From NCBI RefSeq assembly GCF_003086295.3, contig NC_092039.1, positions 94,325,061 to 94,389,060 on the forward strand: a stretch of DNA of 64,000 nucleotides, read 5' to 3'. This document shows positions 47,115-58,830 of this stretch, piece after piece. The notes beneath the pieces were generated by a model, which was given only the letters and a program-made list of their open reading frames with translations, did not search any database and was not told where the DNA came from. The position numbers and the translations under genes were made by a program. This stretch comes from Arachis hypogaea. Taxonomy: Eukaryota; Streptophyta; Magnoliopsida; Fabales; Fabaceae. Position 1 is the first letter of the stretch; each line of letters starts with the position of its first letter.

Positions 47115-47194
47115 TACAACATATAATATTATTATATATATACAAATCATTATTGAGCTAATTATTTAATATATCTTTTATTAATTTCACAAGA
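47035..47194 (+). repeat. Copia left LTR, second part, with (AT)n microsatellite
   Basis: (AT)n at 47035-47108, then sequence matching about 52056-52183, apart from a ~45-bp gap relative to the right LTR. The end is CACAAGA against CACAACA in the right LTR. A primer site of the type CGTTATCATCACGAGAC follows at 47195-47211, as in copia elements primed by an internal part of a tRNA. Confidence 0.8.
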
Positions 47195-47254
47195 CGTTAT
47201 CATCACGAGACTCTGATCAAATTGTTAGGAAGACTTAGGTAACAAATTTTCATT

Positions 47255-48225
47255 ATGTCGAAGCTCTCTCATGTTGAATTCAATGCTCTTAATATATCTG
47301 GAAACAATTATTTATCATGGATATTAGATGCTGAAATCCATCTTGATTCAATGGATCTTGGAGATACCATTAAGGCTGAAAATAATGCATCTCAGAAGGA
47401 TAAAGCCAAAGCCATGATTTTTCTTTGTCGTCATCTTGACGAAGGATTGAAAAATGAATATCTCACATTAAAAGATCCTGCAGATCTTTGGAAAGACCTT
47501 GAAGAAAGGTATAATCATCAGAAAACGGTGATACTTCCTCAAGCCCGATATGAATGGACGCATTTGCGTTTACAAGATTTTAAATCTATAAATAAATATA
47601 ATTCTGCAATGTTTCGAATCACCTCACGAATGAAATTGTGTGGGGAAAAAATAACTGATCATGATATGTTGGAGAAAACTTTCTCAACCTTCCATGCCTC
47701 GAATGTGCTCATGCACAGCAGTATCGAGAGAAAGGGTTTAAAAAATATTCTGAGTTAATTTCTTGCCTTCTTGTTGCCGAACGCAACAATGAGTTGTTAT
47801 TGAAAAATCATGAAGCGCGCCCAGCTGGCACTGCCCCATTTCCTGAAGTAAATGTGGCAAATTACCCCAGAACAGGTAAATGGCAAGGTTTTAATAATAA
47901 GAAAAATTATGGAAGGAAAAAGAATTATGTTCAAAAGAGAGGATCTCACCAGAAGTGGGATAAAGAAAGAAATTCTGGGCAAAATAAATCAACAGAGGAT
48001 AAGTATTTTCGTTGTGGTGGAAAGGGCCATTGGTCACGTACCTGTCGTACCCCAAGGCACCTAGTTGATCTTTACCAAACATCTTTGAAAAAGGATGACA
48101 AAAGAAAGGAAACAAATTTTGTTTCAAATGATGCTGAAAACTCCACCACTCATTATGATGTATCTGATTTCTTTGAGGATCTTGAAGGAAATATTGGTCA
48201 TTTAATCAATGATGGAATAGTTTAA
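47255..48225 (+). pseudogene. Copia gag, two pieces
   Basis: Starts ATG 47255 (MSKLSHVEFNALNISGNNYL), a UBN2-type gag domain, up to a stop at 47756-47758. The second part (47794-48225) is in another frame and has a damaged zinc knuckle, RCGGKGHWSRTC, that lacks the first Cys. It then ends with an acidic tail (YDVSDFFEDLEGNIGHLIND). The frame break near 47750 is a one- or two-base indel. Confidence 0.85.
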
Positions 48226-48486
48226 TATGTGGGATTGTGAAGTATCTATGTAAATAAATAATGTAAAGAACTTATTGTTAAGTTTTATTTTCTATGTATT
48301 TAAGTTTCAAATGTGATGTACATAAATAATGAAATATTAATGTTTATGAATTTTGAAATTATTAAATGTGTCAAATTTTAAAATAAAATTTTAGTATATG
48401 ACATTATTTTATGTACAGTGTTTCTTAGAAAAATAATTCTGATCAAGTATTCAATTTAACTGTGCATAGTACTCATTTATTATTAT
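48226..48486 (+). other. Gene-free spacer inside the copia element
   Basis: AT-rich, no coding content. It separates gag from protease/integrase and may be an insertion or a decayed stretch. Confidence 0.5.
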
Positions 48487-51400
48487 TTGTCTTTGAAGAG
48501 AATGGCAAGGATATGTAATGAAGATTTATGCCTTGCGGATAGTGCAAGTTCGCACACTATTTTCAAAAGTGATATATATTTTACCCATCTTGTGCCAAAA
48601 GAGGAATATGTTAATACTATTATTGGCTCAGGCAATATGATAGAAGGCTCCGGAAGAGCTATAATTTTGTTTCCTGGAGGAACAAAATTTATAATAAATA
48701 ATACACTATTATCTACCAAGTCTCTGAGGAACTTGTTGAGTTTCAAAGATATTTGCCGAAATGGATATCATGTTGAGACAATGAATGAAGGAAATCATGA
48801 GTATTTATGTATCACAACTCATGATTCAAATAAGAAAGTTATATTAGAAAAATTACCCTCACTTTCATCTGTGTTGTATTATACCAAGATTAGTGCAATT
48901 GAATCACATGCCATTGTAAACCAGAAGTTTACTAGCTCAAATGAGTTCATAACTTGGCACGACCGATTGGGTCATCCGGGAACAACCATGATGAGGAGAA
49001 ATATTGAAAACTCTCATGGACATTCACTAAAGAACCAGAAAATTCTTAAAACTAGTCAATTTTGTTGTGCTGCATGTTTTCAGGGAAAGTTAATTTTAAG
49101 GCCATCACCAGTAAAGATTGGATTTGAGTCCCCTGAATTCCTAGAAAGGATTCAAGGTGATATATGTGGACCTATTCATCCACCATGTGGATCTTTTAGA
49201 TATTTTATGGTCCTAATAGACGCATCTTCGAGATGGTCACATGTGTGCTTATTATCTTCTCACAACCTGGCGTTTGCGAGATTACTAGCTCAAATTATTT
49301 GATTAAAAGCACAATTTCCAGAAAATTCAATCAAAGTAATTCGTCTTGATAATGCTGGTGAATTTAATTCCCAAGCTTTTGATGCTTATTTCATGGCTAA
49401 TGGAATAAGTGTTGAACATCCAGTAGCTTATGTTCACACACAAAATGGGTTAGCAGAATCACTTATTAAACGCCTCCAACTAATTGCTAGACCCTTACTT
49501 ATGAGAACAAATCTCCCAACCTCAGTTTGGGGGCATGCTGTTTTACATGCCGTAGCACTTATTCGTTTGAGGCCAACGAGTTATCATCAGTTCTCTCCTA
49601 TGCAATTAGCTTTTGGCCAGCAGCCAAATGTTTCCCATTTAAGAATATTTGGGTGTGCGATATATGATCCCATAGCACCACCTAATCGCACCAAAATGGG
49701 ACCCCAAAAGAAAATTGGGGATATATGTTGGATATGATTCTCCCTCTATAGTGAGGTATCTTGAGATACAAACCGGAGATGTATTTAAAGCCCGGTTTGC
49801 GGATTGTCATTTTGATGAATCAAAATTTCCAACATTAGGGGGAGAGAATAAGCTTCCTGAAAAGGAACTTAACTGGAATGCATCATCGTTGATGCATTTA
49901 GATCCTCGATCAGGACAATGTGAACTGGAAGTTAGAAAGATTATACATTTGCAAAGAATAGCAAATGAATTGCCTGATGCATTTTTCGATACAAAGAGGA
50001 TAACTAAATCCTATATACCAGCAGAAAATGCCCCAATTCGAATTGATGTTCCAGTAGGACAAGTAGCCACTGAAGCAAATTCACGCTAGAAGCGTGGCAG
50101 GCCTGTCGGTTTCAAAGACAAAAATCCTCGAAAGAGAAAAGAGGTAAATAATATTCCTCTTGAAAAAGACATAGTAGAAACACCTGCAGTTGTCCAAAAT
50201 CATGATATAACGCCAGAAGATGTTCAGGTACCTGAAAATTGTGAAAATGACGAGATCTCAATAAATTATGTCTTTACAGGAGAGAAATGGGACCAAAATA
50301 AGATAATTATCAATGAAATATTTGCATATAATGTGGCATTAAATATCATGCATGAAAGTAAGGATCTTGAGCCAAGATCAGTTGAAGAATGTCGACAAAG
50401 GAATGATTGGCCAAAATGGAAAGAAGCCATGAAGGCTGAATTATACTCACTTGCAAAACGTGAAGTCTTTGGACCTGTAGTCCGTACACCTGAAGATGTA
50501 AAACCTGTTGGATATAAGTGGGAATTTGTGAGAAAACGAAATGAGAAAAATGAAGTTGTGCGCTATAAAGCCCGACTTGTGGCACAAGCCTTTTCACAAA
50601 GGCCCGGTATAGATTATGAAGAAACGTATTCCCCGGTAGTGAATGCGATAACATTGCGTTATTTGGTCAGTTTAGCTGCATATCATAAACTGCATATGCA
50701 TTTAATGGATGTGGTAATAGCCTATTTATACGGCTCATTAGATCGGGATATCTATATGAAAGTCCCTGAAGGACTAAAGATATCTAAACCATCCAATGAA
50801 TATTCGCAAGGGTTATACTCAGTCAAATTGCAAAGATCTTTATATGGTCTAAAGCAATCTGGACGAATGTGGTATAATCGTCTTACTAAGTATCTGGCCA
50901 AAAACGGTTTCAAGAATGATGATATATGCCCGTGTGTTTTCATAAAGAAAACTGCTTCTGGATATGCCCGTGGGTTGATATGGGATTGTTTTATCCCTAT
51001 GGATCCAAGTCACAACTAGTTGGCTATGCAGATGCCGGATACTTGTCTGATCCACATAAAGGGAGATCTCAAATAGGATATCTGTTTACATATGGTGGAA
51101 CAGCTATATCATGGAGGTCCACGAAACAGACGATTGCTGCAACCTCCTCTAATCATGCTGAAATACTTGCGATACATGAAGTTAGTCGCGAGTGTTTTTG
51201 GCTCAAGAGTTTGATCCAATATATTCTATCATCATGTGGACTGATTGATCATATAATAGCTCCAACTGTCCTGTTTGAAGATAATACAACATGCATTGCT
51301 CAACTTAAGGGTGGATACATCAAAGGTGATAGAACAAAACATATTTCTCCCAAATTCTTCTTCACTCATGATCTTCAAAATCAAGGGACAATTGATGTCC

Positions 51401-51516
51401 AACAGATCCGCTCAAGTGACAATCTGGCAGATTTATTTACAAAGTCACTCCTAAAATCCACTTTTGAGAGATTGGTACATGAGATTGGGATGCGCCGATT
51501 TCGAAACATTAAATGA
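48487..51516 (+). pseudogene. Copia pol: protease, integrase, reverse transcriptase, RNase H, broken
   Basis: Protease-like LADSASSHTIF (about 48533); GAG-pre-integrase HDRLGHPGTTMM...CCAACFQGK (48958-49088); integrase core (GDICGPIHPPCGSFRYFMVLIDASS) with a stop at 49300-49302; continuation at about 49310-49737 (NGLAESLIKRLQLIARPLL); frame change near 49720; stop at 50087-50089; reverse transcriptase from about 50390 (KWKEAMKAELYSLAKREVF, ARLVAQAFSQRPGIDYEETY). The segment with the catalytic YVDD box is deleted at about 50975: GLKQSGRMWYN and CVFIKKTASGYA are followed almost at once by the RNase H part (GYADAGYLSDPHKGRSQ, SSNHAEILAIHE, SDNLADLFTK). Not functional. Confidence 0.9.
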
Positions 51517-51536
51517 TGTCGGTATGAGGGGGAGAT

Positions 51537-51700
51537 TGTACTCTTTTTCCCTTGGTTAGGTTTTTTTCCCATTGGGTTTTTCTTGACAAAGTTTTCAATG
51601 AGGCAGTCCCCGTCACAAAGGATATTGTACTCTTTTTCCTTCACTAAAGTTTTTTTTTCCCACTAGGTTTTTCTTTAGTAAGGTTTTAATGAGGCATATT
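51537..51700 (+). repeat. Imperfect tandem duplication (~90 bp) before the copia 3' LTR
   Basis: Two units beginning TTGTACTCTTTTTCC, at 51537 and about 51625, each with a CCCA(T/C)T(G/A)GGTTTTTCTT core and ending in AATGAGGCA. Confidence 0.8.
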
Positions 51701-51715
51701 GCTAAATGAGCATCC

Positions 51716-51724
51716 AAGGGGGAG
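51716..51724 (+). promoter_or_regulatory. Polypurine tract of the copia element
   Basis: AAGGGGGAG lies directly before the 3' LTR at 51725. Confidence 0.85.
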
Positions 51725-52015
51725 TGTTACAACAAGGATAAGGATAGATGCTCATTGATGGTGGATCTGATTTCCTATGGTGAAAGAAACAAATTCTCAT
51801 GACAGCACAATTAATATGGTTTGAAAGGTTGAATTCATTTGCCTATAAAAGCATGGACGAGGCAAATAGATTACATACATAATAATATAAAAATATTCTC
51901 TTTCTTTCTCTTACTATAAACAAATGCAATTCTCTCTCTTTTTACTTTTAATACTTCTTTCTATCTTTATATATATATTTATGCAATTCTCTCTCTCTTT
52001 ACTTTTTATACTCTT

Positions 52016-52059
<44 letters not shown>

Positions 52060-52183
52060 ATTACAACATATAATATTATTATATATATACAAATCATTAT
52101 TGAACTAATTATTTTAATGCTAAAGTCTTATATTAATACATCTTTATTTTATATTTAATATATCTTTTATTTATTTCACAACA
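51725..52183 (+). repeat. Copia right (3') LTR, 459 bp
   Basis: TGTTACAACAAGG...TTTCACAACA, with an (AT)n at about 52019-52055. The duplication AATTT follows. Confidence 0.88.
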
Positions 52184-52279
52184 AATTTTATTAAAATTCC
52201 CAAATAAAAACCTATTTTACCCTGCTCTCCAAACTCTAACCCTAAGCCAACCCTTTTTCCCCTAATTTATGCACACACT

Positions 52280-52451
52280 CAGTCCTCACCATATACACAG
52301 ACACAGAAAGAAAAGGAAAGAAAAGAGGAAGGGTGGAGCTCGAGGGGGGGAAGAAGGACAAGGAAGGAGAGGGGGAAAAGGAGAGACGGCGCCGGTGGAT
52401 GTCACCGCCACCGTCGCCGCCATTGTATCGCCGTTGGGAGAGTCATAACGT

Positions 52452-52497
<46 letters not shown>

Positions 52498-52790
52498 AGA
52501 GAGAGAGATGAGCTCGCGAGGGAGTGTTAGTAGCGCTGCAGCCACTGGAGAGGAGCCCTCCAGCCCTCGTCACTGTCAGCTCCATCGCCGTCGTCACCAT
52601 TGGATCTGCGTGAACCCGTCGTCCTCGTTGTCACCATCGATGTTTCTCCTCGTCGTTTGTGGGTTGTCACCTCTCCTGCTTCTGCTGTCACGCCGTCGTC
52701 TGCCCTTCTGGACTTTGCTGCTTTTGAATCACCCTGTCACTGGTTCTTTGCTTCCTTGTTGTGGCCCAACCTCTAATTAGGTAACTCAAG
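52280..52790 (+). other. Exon/5'UTR-like GC-rich leader with (GA)n microsatellite
   Basis: A local GC rise contains (GA)n at about 52458-52507, then a short open frame from ATG 52508 to 52780 and a GTAACT donor-like site at 52780. The frame (MSSRGSVSSAAATGEEPSS...) has low complexity and no recognisable domain. It looks like the promoter/first exon of a captured or chimeric transcript, not a conserved protein. Confidence 0.4.
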
Positions 52791-53972
52791 TGTCTCTTGT
52801 TATGTGATTTTAGTTTATTTGGTTTCTATTTTGATTTGAATATTGATTTGGTATAATGCTGCCTGTTTTTGTCCCTGGTTCTCTGGCTGGAAGTGCATTT
52901 TCTATTTCGGTCACTGATTCTCTGGCTGGAAATTCATTTTCTGTTTTGATTACTGCTCTGTTTTGGTCATTGATTCAAATAGGAAAATATTAATTCTGTT
53001 TTGGCTGAAGCTATTCAATACAAATAAAATTAATTTTTTTGTTAATTTTTGGATGTCATAGACCAAAATCTCTAAGATTGATTCTTTGCTTATTGCTCAT
53101 ACTTGCATCTCTGTTTCATATAAGAATCACATTAAATAAGAATGTTATGCTGCATGGATAACTCTTATGTAGACCTAGTTAAATATAAATGTTTCAATGT
53201 GACTTTTTGATCAACTCCAAACCCTAAGGTCTAACTTGTGCTATTTGGAATATGTTGGTCTGTGCTTGTAGCTATTCTTTTAACTTAAACCATATGGAAC
53301 CAATATTTTTCATTTAAAGCAAGGGAAATAATAGATCATTATTTAATTTGTTGTGTCAAAGTATGTATTTATAGAGCCATAATTTTTGCTCAGTAAAGAT
53401 TTTGGCATTACTAGAATGTTTTTGATTGCTTAACTAATTGATACTTAATAATGTCGTGGTTCCTAATTCTTTTAACATAGGTAGATGCTGAAGGAGTTTG
53501 AAGCTTTGTTACACTGATTTTCTTGCTTGTTCGAATTGTTTTTAATGTTTTCTACTTTTGTGTGTGTGGAGTCCTATCCTACTCTATGTTCTGCATTTTT
53601 TTTTCTTTTGACTATGTAGATTTCTTCTTTTATAAAAGGGTATTTAATTGTGGTTATCTGTTACTTGCAGTTGCATTTTTCTTCTACTATATCATATAAG
53701 ATTACAAAAACTGTTTCCATTCATGTAGAATGAAGTCACTTGGTGTTTGTTCTCTCGCTAAGTGTATAGTTTACCTATTGATGCATAGATAGTTATCATG
53801 TTATCCCCTTTTACTTGTTTTCTTTGTTATTTCTCCTTGCTTTGTGGTTGCCAGGAGGTCCATGTGTTCTCTTCAACTAGCTCTTTTAATTTGAAAAAGT
53901 AATTACATTGCATTGCATTTATGTTATGTTATTCTTATATTCTCTAGGGTCACTCAATTTTTTCCTTTTAAG

Positions 53973-54257
53973 GTTGGCAACTGGTATCCTGGAAGTAGCT
54001 GCTGACTGGGATGAAGATTGGGATAAGCTTGAAGATAAAGGTATATTTATTTGTTAATATATATAAAATTTTGAGGTATCTTTATATAAGGTTATGGAAA
54101 AGTCATTGTTGATCATTATTCTTTCTGAGGGATAAATTTTGAGTTATATAATTCAGGTGACTGCAAATAGATTATGGTTTAACTGCTATTACTTTATTTC
54201 TCCATTACAGGTTCACCTAAGAGTGAAATGAGTCAAAAAACCCCAGACCACAGATGA
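53973..54257 (+). pseudogene. Captured exon pair with an acidic DWDEDWDKLED motif
   Basis: Exon-like 53973-54040 (acceptor TTTTAAG, donor GGTATAT) encodes ...VAADWDEDWDKLEDK. A second piece after ATTACAG (54211-54257) continues in frame as GSPKSEMSQKTPDHR and stops. The D-W-D-E-D-W-D motif is like one I recall from plant EF-hand/EH-domain endocytosis proteins. The assignment rests on this short motif only. Confidence 0.35.
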
Positions 54258-54657
54258 ACAAGAAGTTGACAGTGAATCCGTTCATAATGAGTCAAATAAA
54301 CATGATGTTTATTTTAATTTTTTGGGGGTTCTGAAAAGATAATTCGCCCTTTGCTTGATTCAGTTATATGATATCCTTGATTCAGTTATATCTCCTTCAA
54401 TCAACAATTTGTTATAGTGCTAGTAGCTATGTTTCCTTAGATTAACAATTCAGTTATACTTTTTCTTCTCTATTTTATCCATTATTCCCTATGTTTATCT
54501 GTAAGCTTCTTGTGTCATGAAAATTGATTTGAGATATTTTCTTTTGTGTGATATCTGATTTGTTCATATCTCATGAAAGAGTCAAGTTTTATCAAAAACT
54601 ATATTCTATAATCTCATTGTTCATGCTGTCATATATAACTTTTTTTCCCTTTGTTAG

Positions 54658-54952
54658 GTCTCAGAGATAAGAAGTGTGTGCCATGCAATCTGAAGGAACT
54701 GCAACCGATGACCAAGGATGCAGCACACACATTGATGCCACAGGTTTATTCGTAATCATCATAATCGTCATCATCATAATAAAGCTTTTTCAACTTAAAG
54801 TGTTTTGGAAATTGACATTTTCTGGTTAGGTTTCTGAGTGGAATTTGGTAAAAGAAGATGGCATATTTAAATTGAAGAGGACATGGAAAGTAAAGACTTT
54901 CACCAAAAGCTTGAAATTCTTCAAGATAGTGGCTGACTTTGCTTAAAGTGAA
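54658..54952 (+). pseudogene. Captured fragment of a pterin-4a-carbinolamine dehydratase (PCD) gene
   Basis: Exon 54658-54743 encodes KKCVPCNLKELQPMTKDAAH and ends at a GT donor. After an 86-bp intron (acceptor TTAG at 54829), exon 54830-54952 encodes VSEWNLVKEDGIFKLKRTWK then KVKTFTKSLKFFKIVADFA, a TAA codon and SEG before a GTATC donor. This is the N-terminal half of plant PCD-like proteins (cofactor recycling enzymes), with intron borders kept. The next exon, which should hold the His-His-Pro active-site motif, is absent. Splice-site preservation shows a DNA-level capture, not an mRNA copy. Confidence 0.75.
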
Positions 54953-55979
54953 GGTATCATTCTCTGTTCTCTTTTTCTAGCCCTTTTCCTTTAATTAATC
55001 GAAGTCTTTAGCTTCAATGGTTGTGTTGTATTGGTTAAGTATATTCGATTTTCTTCTAAGTAGAAAATTGGTTAAATTGAATATATTTTATTATTTATTA
55101 TATTTGCAAGTTTTCTATATTTTTAGGTGTTAAAGAAAATAATCCGAGTGATGTATAGGGAAGTAAGCAATTATTCTTTGGGAGTTAAGTCTGCACCTTA
55201 GAAATTGCATGAGGTTTAGATCAATTTGAACTTGTACTTAGCTAATAGGTGATTAGTTATCTTAGAAATGTTAAAACTGTGGACTCATGGACATGTTACT
55301 GCGACATTAACAATTGTGTTTGAGTTTTTCCTTGAACATGTATTAAATTCTTGGTCTTTTATTGTAAGCATAACTGAGTATAATTTAACACTATCTCTAT
55401 CTTGATATATATTTTATTAACAACTATAAACGTTCTTATATAGTCTTAATTAATTAGTTTACAAAAGTCAAACGTGCATTGAATCTGCTGTCTGCTTCAA
55501 AGTCAAACAAAGCGATCAACTGTTTCAGATTTTCCAGATCTTATGTGTCCAATACTCTAATGTGTTTGCGTGTTTTTTTAATGTAATTTGTCATGTTCTA
55601 ACTAATTTCTAATCAATTGTTCAATTGTTCAATTTTTTTTGGGTTTCAGGTGAAAAACATTACAAGATGAGCGAACAAATTAGAGAAGAATTTTTTTGGT
55701 TTTCAAAGGATGAGAAGAATATGTACTATATTAGAGAATATTTTTGTTTTCACATTATAATATTTTGATGTCTTTTGTAATTTTTTTAATAGCTTCTACC
55801 TGGTATTACATGTAATGGATAAATTATACCATATTTTGATTTGTCTTGTTTGGACTAAAAACATATATAGTTTATAATGTAAATTTTATGATTTAGATTT
55901 ATTGAATTTTTTCTTTTTAGACTTATCAGGATTTGATTATGTTTTAAAAAAATAAATCTAAAAAATAGAATAAATTATG

Positions 55980-56690
55980 ATCACGGTTTTAAAATAGGGT
56001 GACTATAGATAAGGTTATGGTCACGGCGAAAAACCATGACCATAGATAAGGCTATGGTCACGGTTTTAAGGAGGGGTGACCATAGAGGCTATAGTCACGG
56101 TTTTGAGGAGGGGTGACCATAGAGGCTATAGTCACGGTTTTGAGGAGGGATGACTATAGAGGCTATGGTCACGGCCAAAACCGTGACCATAGATATGGCT
56201 ATGGTCACGTTTTTGAGGATGGGTGACCATAGAGGCTATGGTTACGGCTAAAACCGTGACCATAGACAAGGCTATGGTCACGGTTTTGAGGAGAGGTGAC
56301 CATAGATATGGCTATGGTTACGGTTTTAAGAAGGGGTGACCATAAGCTCTATGGTCACGGCCAAAACCGTGACCATAGATAAGGCTATGGTCACGGTTTT
56401 ATGGAGGGGTGACCATAGAGGCTATGGTCATGGCTAAAACCGTGACCATAGATATAGCTATGGTCACGGTTTTTGTATGTGACTATAGATTGTCCTATGG
56501 TCACGGTTAAAAACCGTGGTTTAAAGTGTTAGAATTTAAAAATTATAACCGTGACCATAAAAACTGTGACTATAGATAAAAAAACCGTGACCATAGACCT
56601 ATGACCACAAAAAAATAGACCACAGTAAAAAACCGTGACCATAAATCTATGGTAACTATTTTCACTAGTTATGGTCACGGTATAGGCCTT
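55980..56690. repeat. Subterminal array of CTATGGTCACGG / CCGTGACCATAG repeats
   Basis: More than fifteen copies of CTATGGTCACGG and its reverse complement CCGTGACCATAG alternate with GAGGAGGGGTGACCATAG variants. The direct and inverted copies can form many hairpins. Arrays like this near CACTA ends are transposase binding sites in studied elements. Confidence 0.85.
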
Positions 56691-56704
56691 TTTTTTGTAG
56701 CGTG

Positions 56705-57017
56705 TCTTTGAATTTTTCTCTCGTTAACTTGTACGTAGACTTAAAGTTGGGGGAATTTAATTCACTAGAAAATTCTTCTCTAGTAATTGAAAGGATAAAT
56801 TAAACAAATTAAAAGGTTACCCTACGTTTCAACTGATACAAGTTGAGAGCTCCATATATTGCACAAATAAAGGCGCGAAAATGAAAAGGTATGATTCGCA
56901 ATTTAAAATTAGAAGAGACTAATCACAATCAAACCATGCTATACAGTATACATATACCAACATTCAGTTATAAATCAACCACCTATATAGGAATATAGAG
57001 CAGTACCCAGCCATATT
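56705..57017. other. Gene-free stretch
   Basis: No coding or structural signal seen. Confidence 0.4.
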
Positions 57018-57510
57018 TATATTTATGATCAACAAACATCATAAATAATATAATTAAACTAGATTCTCAATTATAATAAAATTTTATGAGTAATATAATC
57101 AAATTTAATTTATGTTTCTAATCAAACTTCATAAATAATATAATTGAATTAGAATTATATTTATAATCAAAATATGAATAAAAGTATAAAAATATAAGGA
57201 TGACTGATTTTAATATTCATTAAAATTTGATTATATTATTGTGAAAATTTTTTACTATTCCGATCTTTTATAAAATGTTTAAATATCCTACTGTAAAATG
57301 ATTGATAATTTTTGTAATCAATTACTTTGTTAACAAATGTGTAAAATAATATGTATAAATATATAAAAATACATGTGATAATTTTTTTATATTCGTAAAA
57401 CATTTTTGCAAATTCAATGCCTCTTCTTTGATTCCTTAGCTTAATTAATGAAATGATCAGTAGTATCATGATCTTTAAATGAATTTAAGTGAGTGTATAA
57501 AGTTATCTAT
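57018..57510. repeat. Diverged AT-rich dispersed repeat, copy B
   Basis: Same orientation and order of blocks as 8190-8745 (see that entry), with substitutions and small indels throughout. Confidence 0.6.
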
Positions 57511-57523
57511 GATAATTCACTAC

Positions 57524-57880
57524 AAGATGGAATATTTGTAATAAAAATTAGTAATTGTTACATAATAATAATATTTTGTAACAATAACATAATTTGTTAC
57601 AAATATTTTATTATTTTGTACTATTTAATTCTTTTGTTATAAATTATATTAATTTTTGTAACGAACCGATATTTTATTGTAAAATTTTATAATATTTTGT
57701 AAAAAAAATGAAATTATTGCAAAATTTTAAAATATTTTGTAATGAAATATTCATTTGTTTAAAAATTTTTAATTATTTTGTAACAAAAAATTAATTTGTC
57801 ACAAAATTTAATATTGTTTGTAACAAATTATTTGTTTGTCACAAAATACAAAAATTTTTGTAACTAAAAAAGTTATTTTA
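57524..57880. mobile_element. CACTACAAG terminus with TTTTGTAAC(A) subterminal repeats
   Basis: CACTACAAGATGG at 57524 starts a run with about ten TTTTGTAAC or GTTACAAA words, in both orientations, up to about 57880. It resembles a CACTA end of a different family. No partner end was found. Confidence 0.45.
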
Positions 57881-58139
57881 AAATATTAAAATATTTAAGA
57901 TAATTTTATTTTTTTTAAATTTTAATTTTTCAAAATATTATTTGTTAATTATTTATTTTATAAAAGAAATTAAATATTAAATGATTATTTTTTAAAAATA
58001 ATATATATTATTTTATATTTTTTTTATAAAGCTAATATATAATTTTTACTAGTAATCAACTCTTAAATGTTGACTAAAAATTAATTTTTAAATTAAAAAA
58101 TTAATTGTTAATCATAAATAAAAATAGTTAAAATTAAAA
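57881..58139. other. AT-rich gene-free stretch
   Basis: Very high AT, nothing else seen. Confidence 0.4.
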
Positions 58140-58830
58140 ATTAAAAACAAATATAAAAAGTAAAAACTATAATTCTAACCCTCACTTTCACTCTTCATTC
58201 TACTGTCTGCTTCCCTCATTCATTCTCACCGTCTCCACGGCTCTACTTCTCAAACTCAAGGTAAGGCAAAACTGCTCGCTAGGTCACCCTCCTTCTCTTA
58301 TTTAAAATAAATTTATAACAAATATTATTTTTTTTTTCATTAACACTCTAAAATTTAAAATATTTTTACATTTAAATAAGTTTTTGAAAAACTTCTTTAA
58401 AAATAAAATATAGAATTCTAGTTTTTTCCTTCTTTCTACTAAAATTCTAAACCCACCATAACCTTACACTTATTATTAAGCCTTTAAAATTTTTTGTTGT
58501 TAAAAAATAAATAAATTATTTGTGATTTATTATAGTTATTCATGATTTTATTTTTAAAATATTATTTATCAAAAAATAATTAAATAAAAGTGATGAAATT
58601 TTGAGTTTAAAATTAACTAAAACTTATATAATTAATTTTCATAAATACTTAATATTCTATACCTTAATTTAATTACAATTACTAAATCTCAATTTATTTA
58701 AAAATATCTAATTTTATATTTTTTCTAAAAGAAAACCTTAATTCTCAAATTATAAATCCTAATCCTAATTTTACCCTAACTCTATCCACACTCATTCACT
58801 CACCTCCACTCACCCTAACCCTAAACCCTC
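58140..58830. repeat. AT-rich dispersed repeat, copy 2
   Basis: Aligns by eye with 36420-36829 plus the start of the flank right of the copia element (52184-52300): TTCTAACCCTCACTTTCAC, ATTATTAAGCCT, TATCAAAAAATAATTAAAT and TAACCCTAAnCC at the end. Lacks the copia insertion. Confidence 0.55.

Larger units (their letters stand above)
36835..52183 (+). mobile_element. Ty1/copia element, decayed, with a Tat element nested in its left LTR
   Basis: LTRs start TGTTACAACAAGG at 36835 and 51725. The target duplication AATTT is found at 36830-36834 and 52184-52188. The left LTR is split: 36835-37143 and 47035-47194. The internal region (47195-51724) has gag, integrase, reverse transcriptase and RNase H pieces on the plus strand with several stops, frameshifts and a deletion. 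Confidence 0.88.
52189..56704. mobile_element. CACTA-like non-autonomous element carrying captured gene fragments; left end not found
   Basis: The right end at 56704 reads, on the minus strand, CACGCTACAAAAAAAAGG, a CACTA-type terminus. A 700-bp subterminal array of short direct and inverted repeats (55980-56690) backs it. Inside lie exon-like pieces of host genes (53973-54257 and 54658-54952). The left end was not found in 33581-36829 and may be lost. The copia element with its target duplication is inserted near its left side. Whether all of 52189-55900 belongs to the same element is inferred. Confidence 0.55.

Noticed and set aside
46932..47150. Open frames with Ile-Tyr repeats on both strands
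   Set aside because: Translation of an (AT)n microsatellite.
52508..52780. 90-codon open frame as a host protein gene
   Set aside because: Low-complexity sequence next to a (GA)n tract with no recognisable domain; kept only as a leader-like region.
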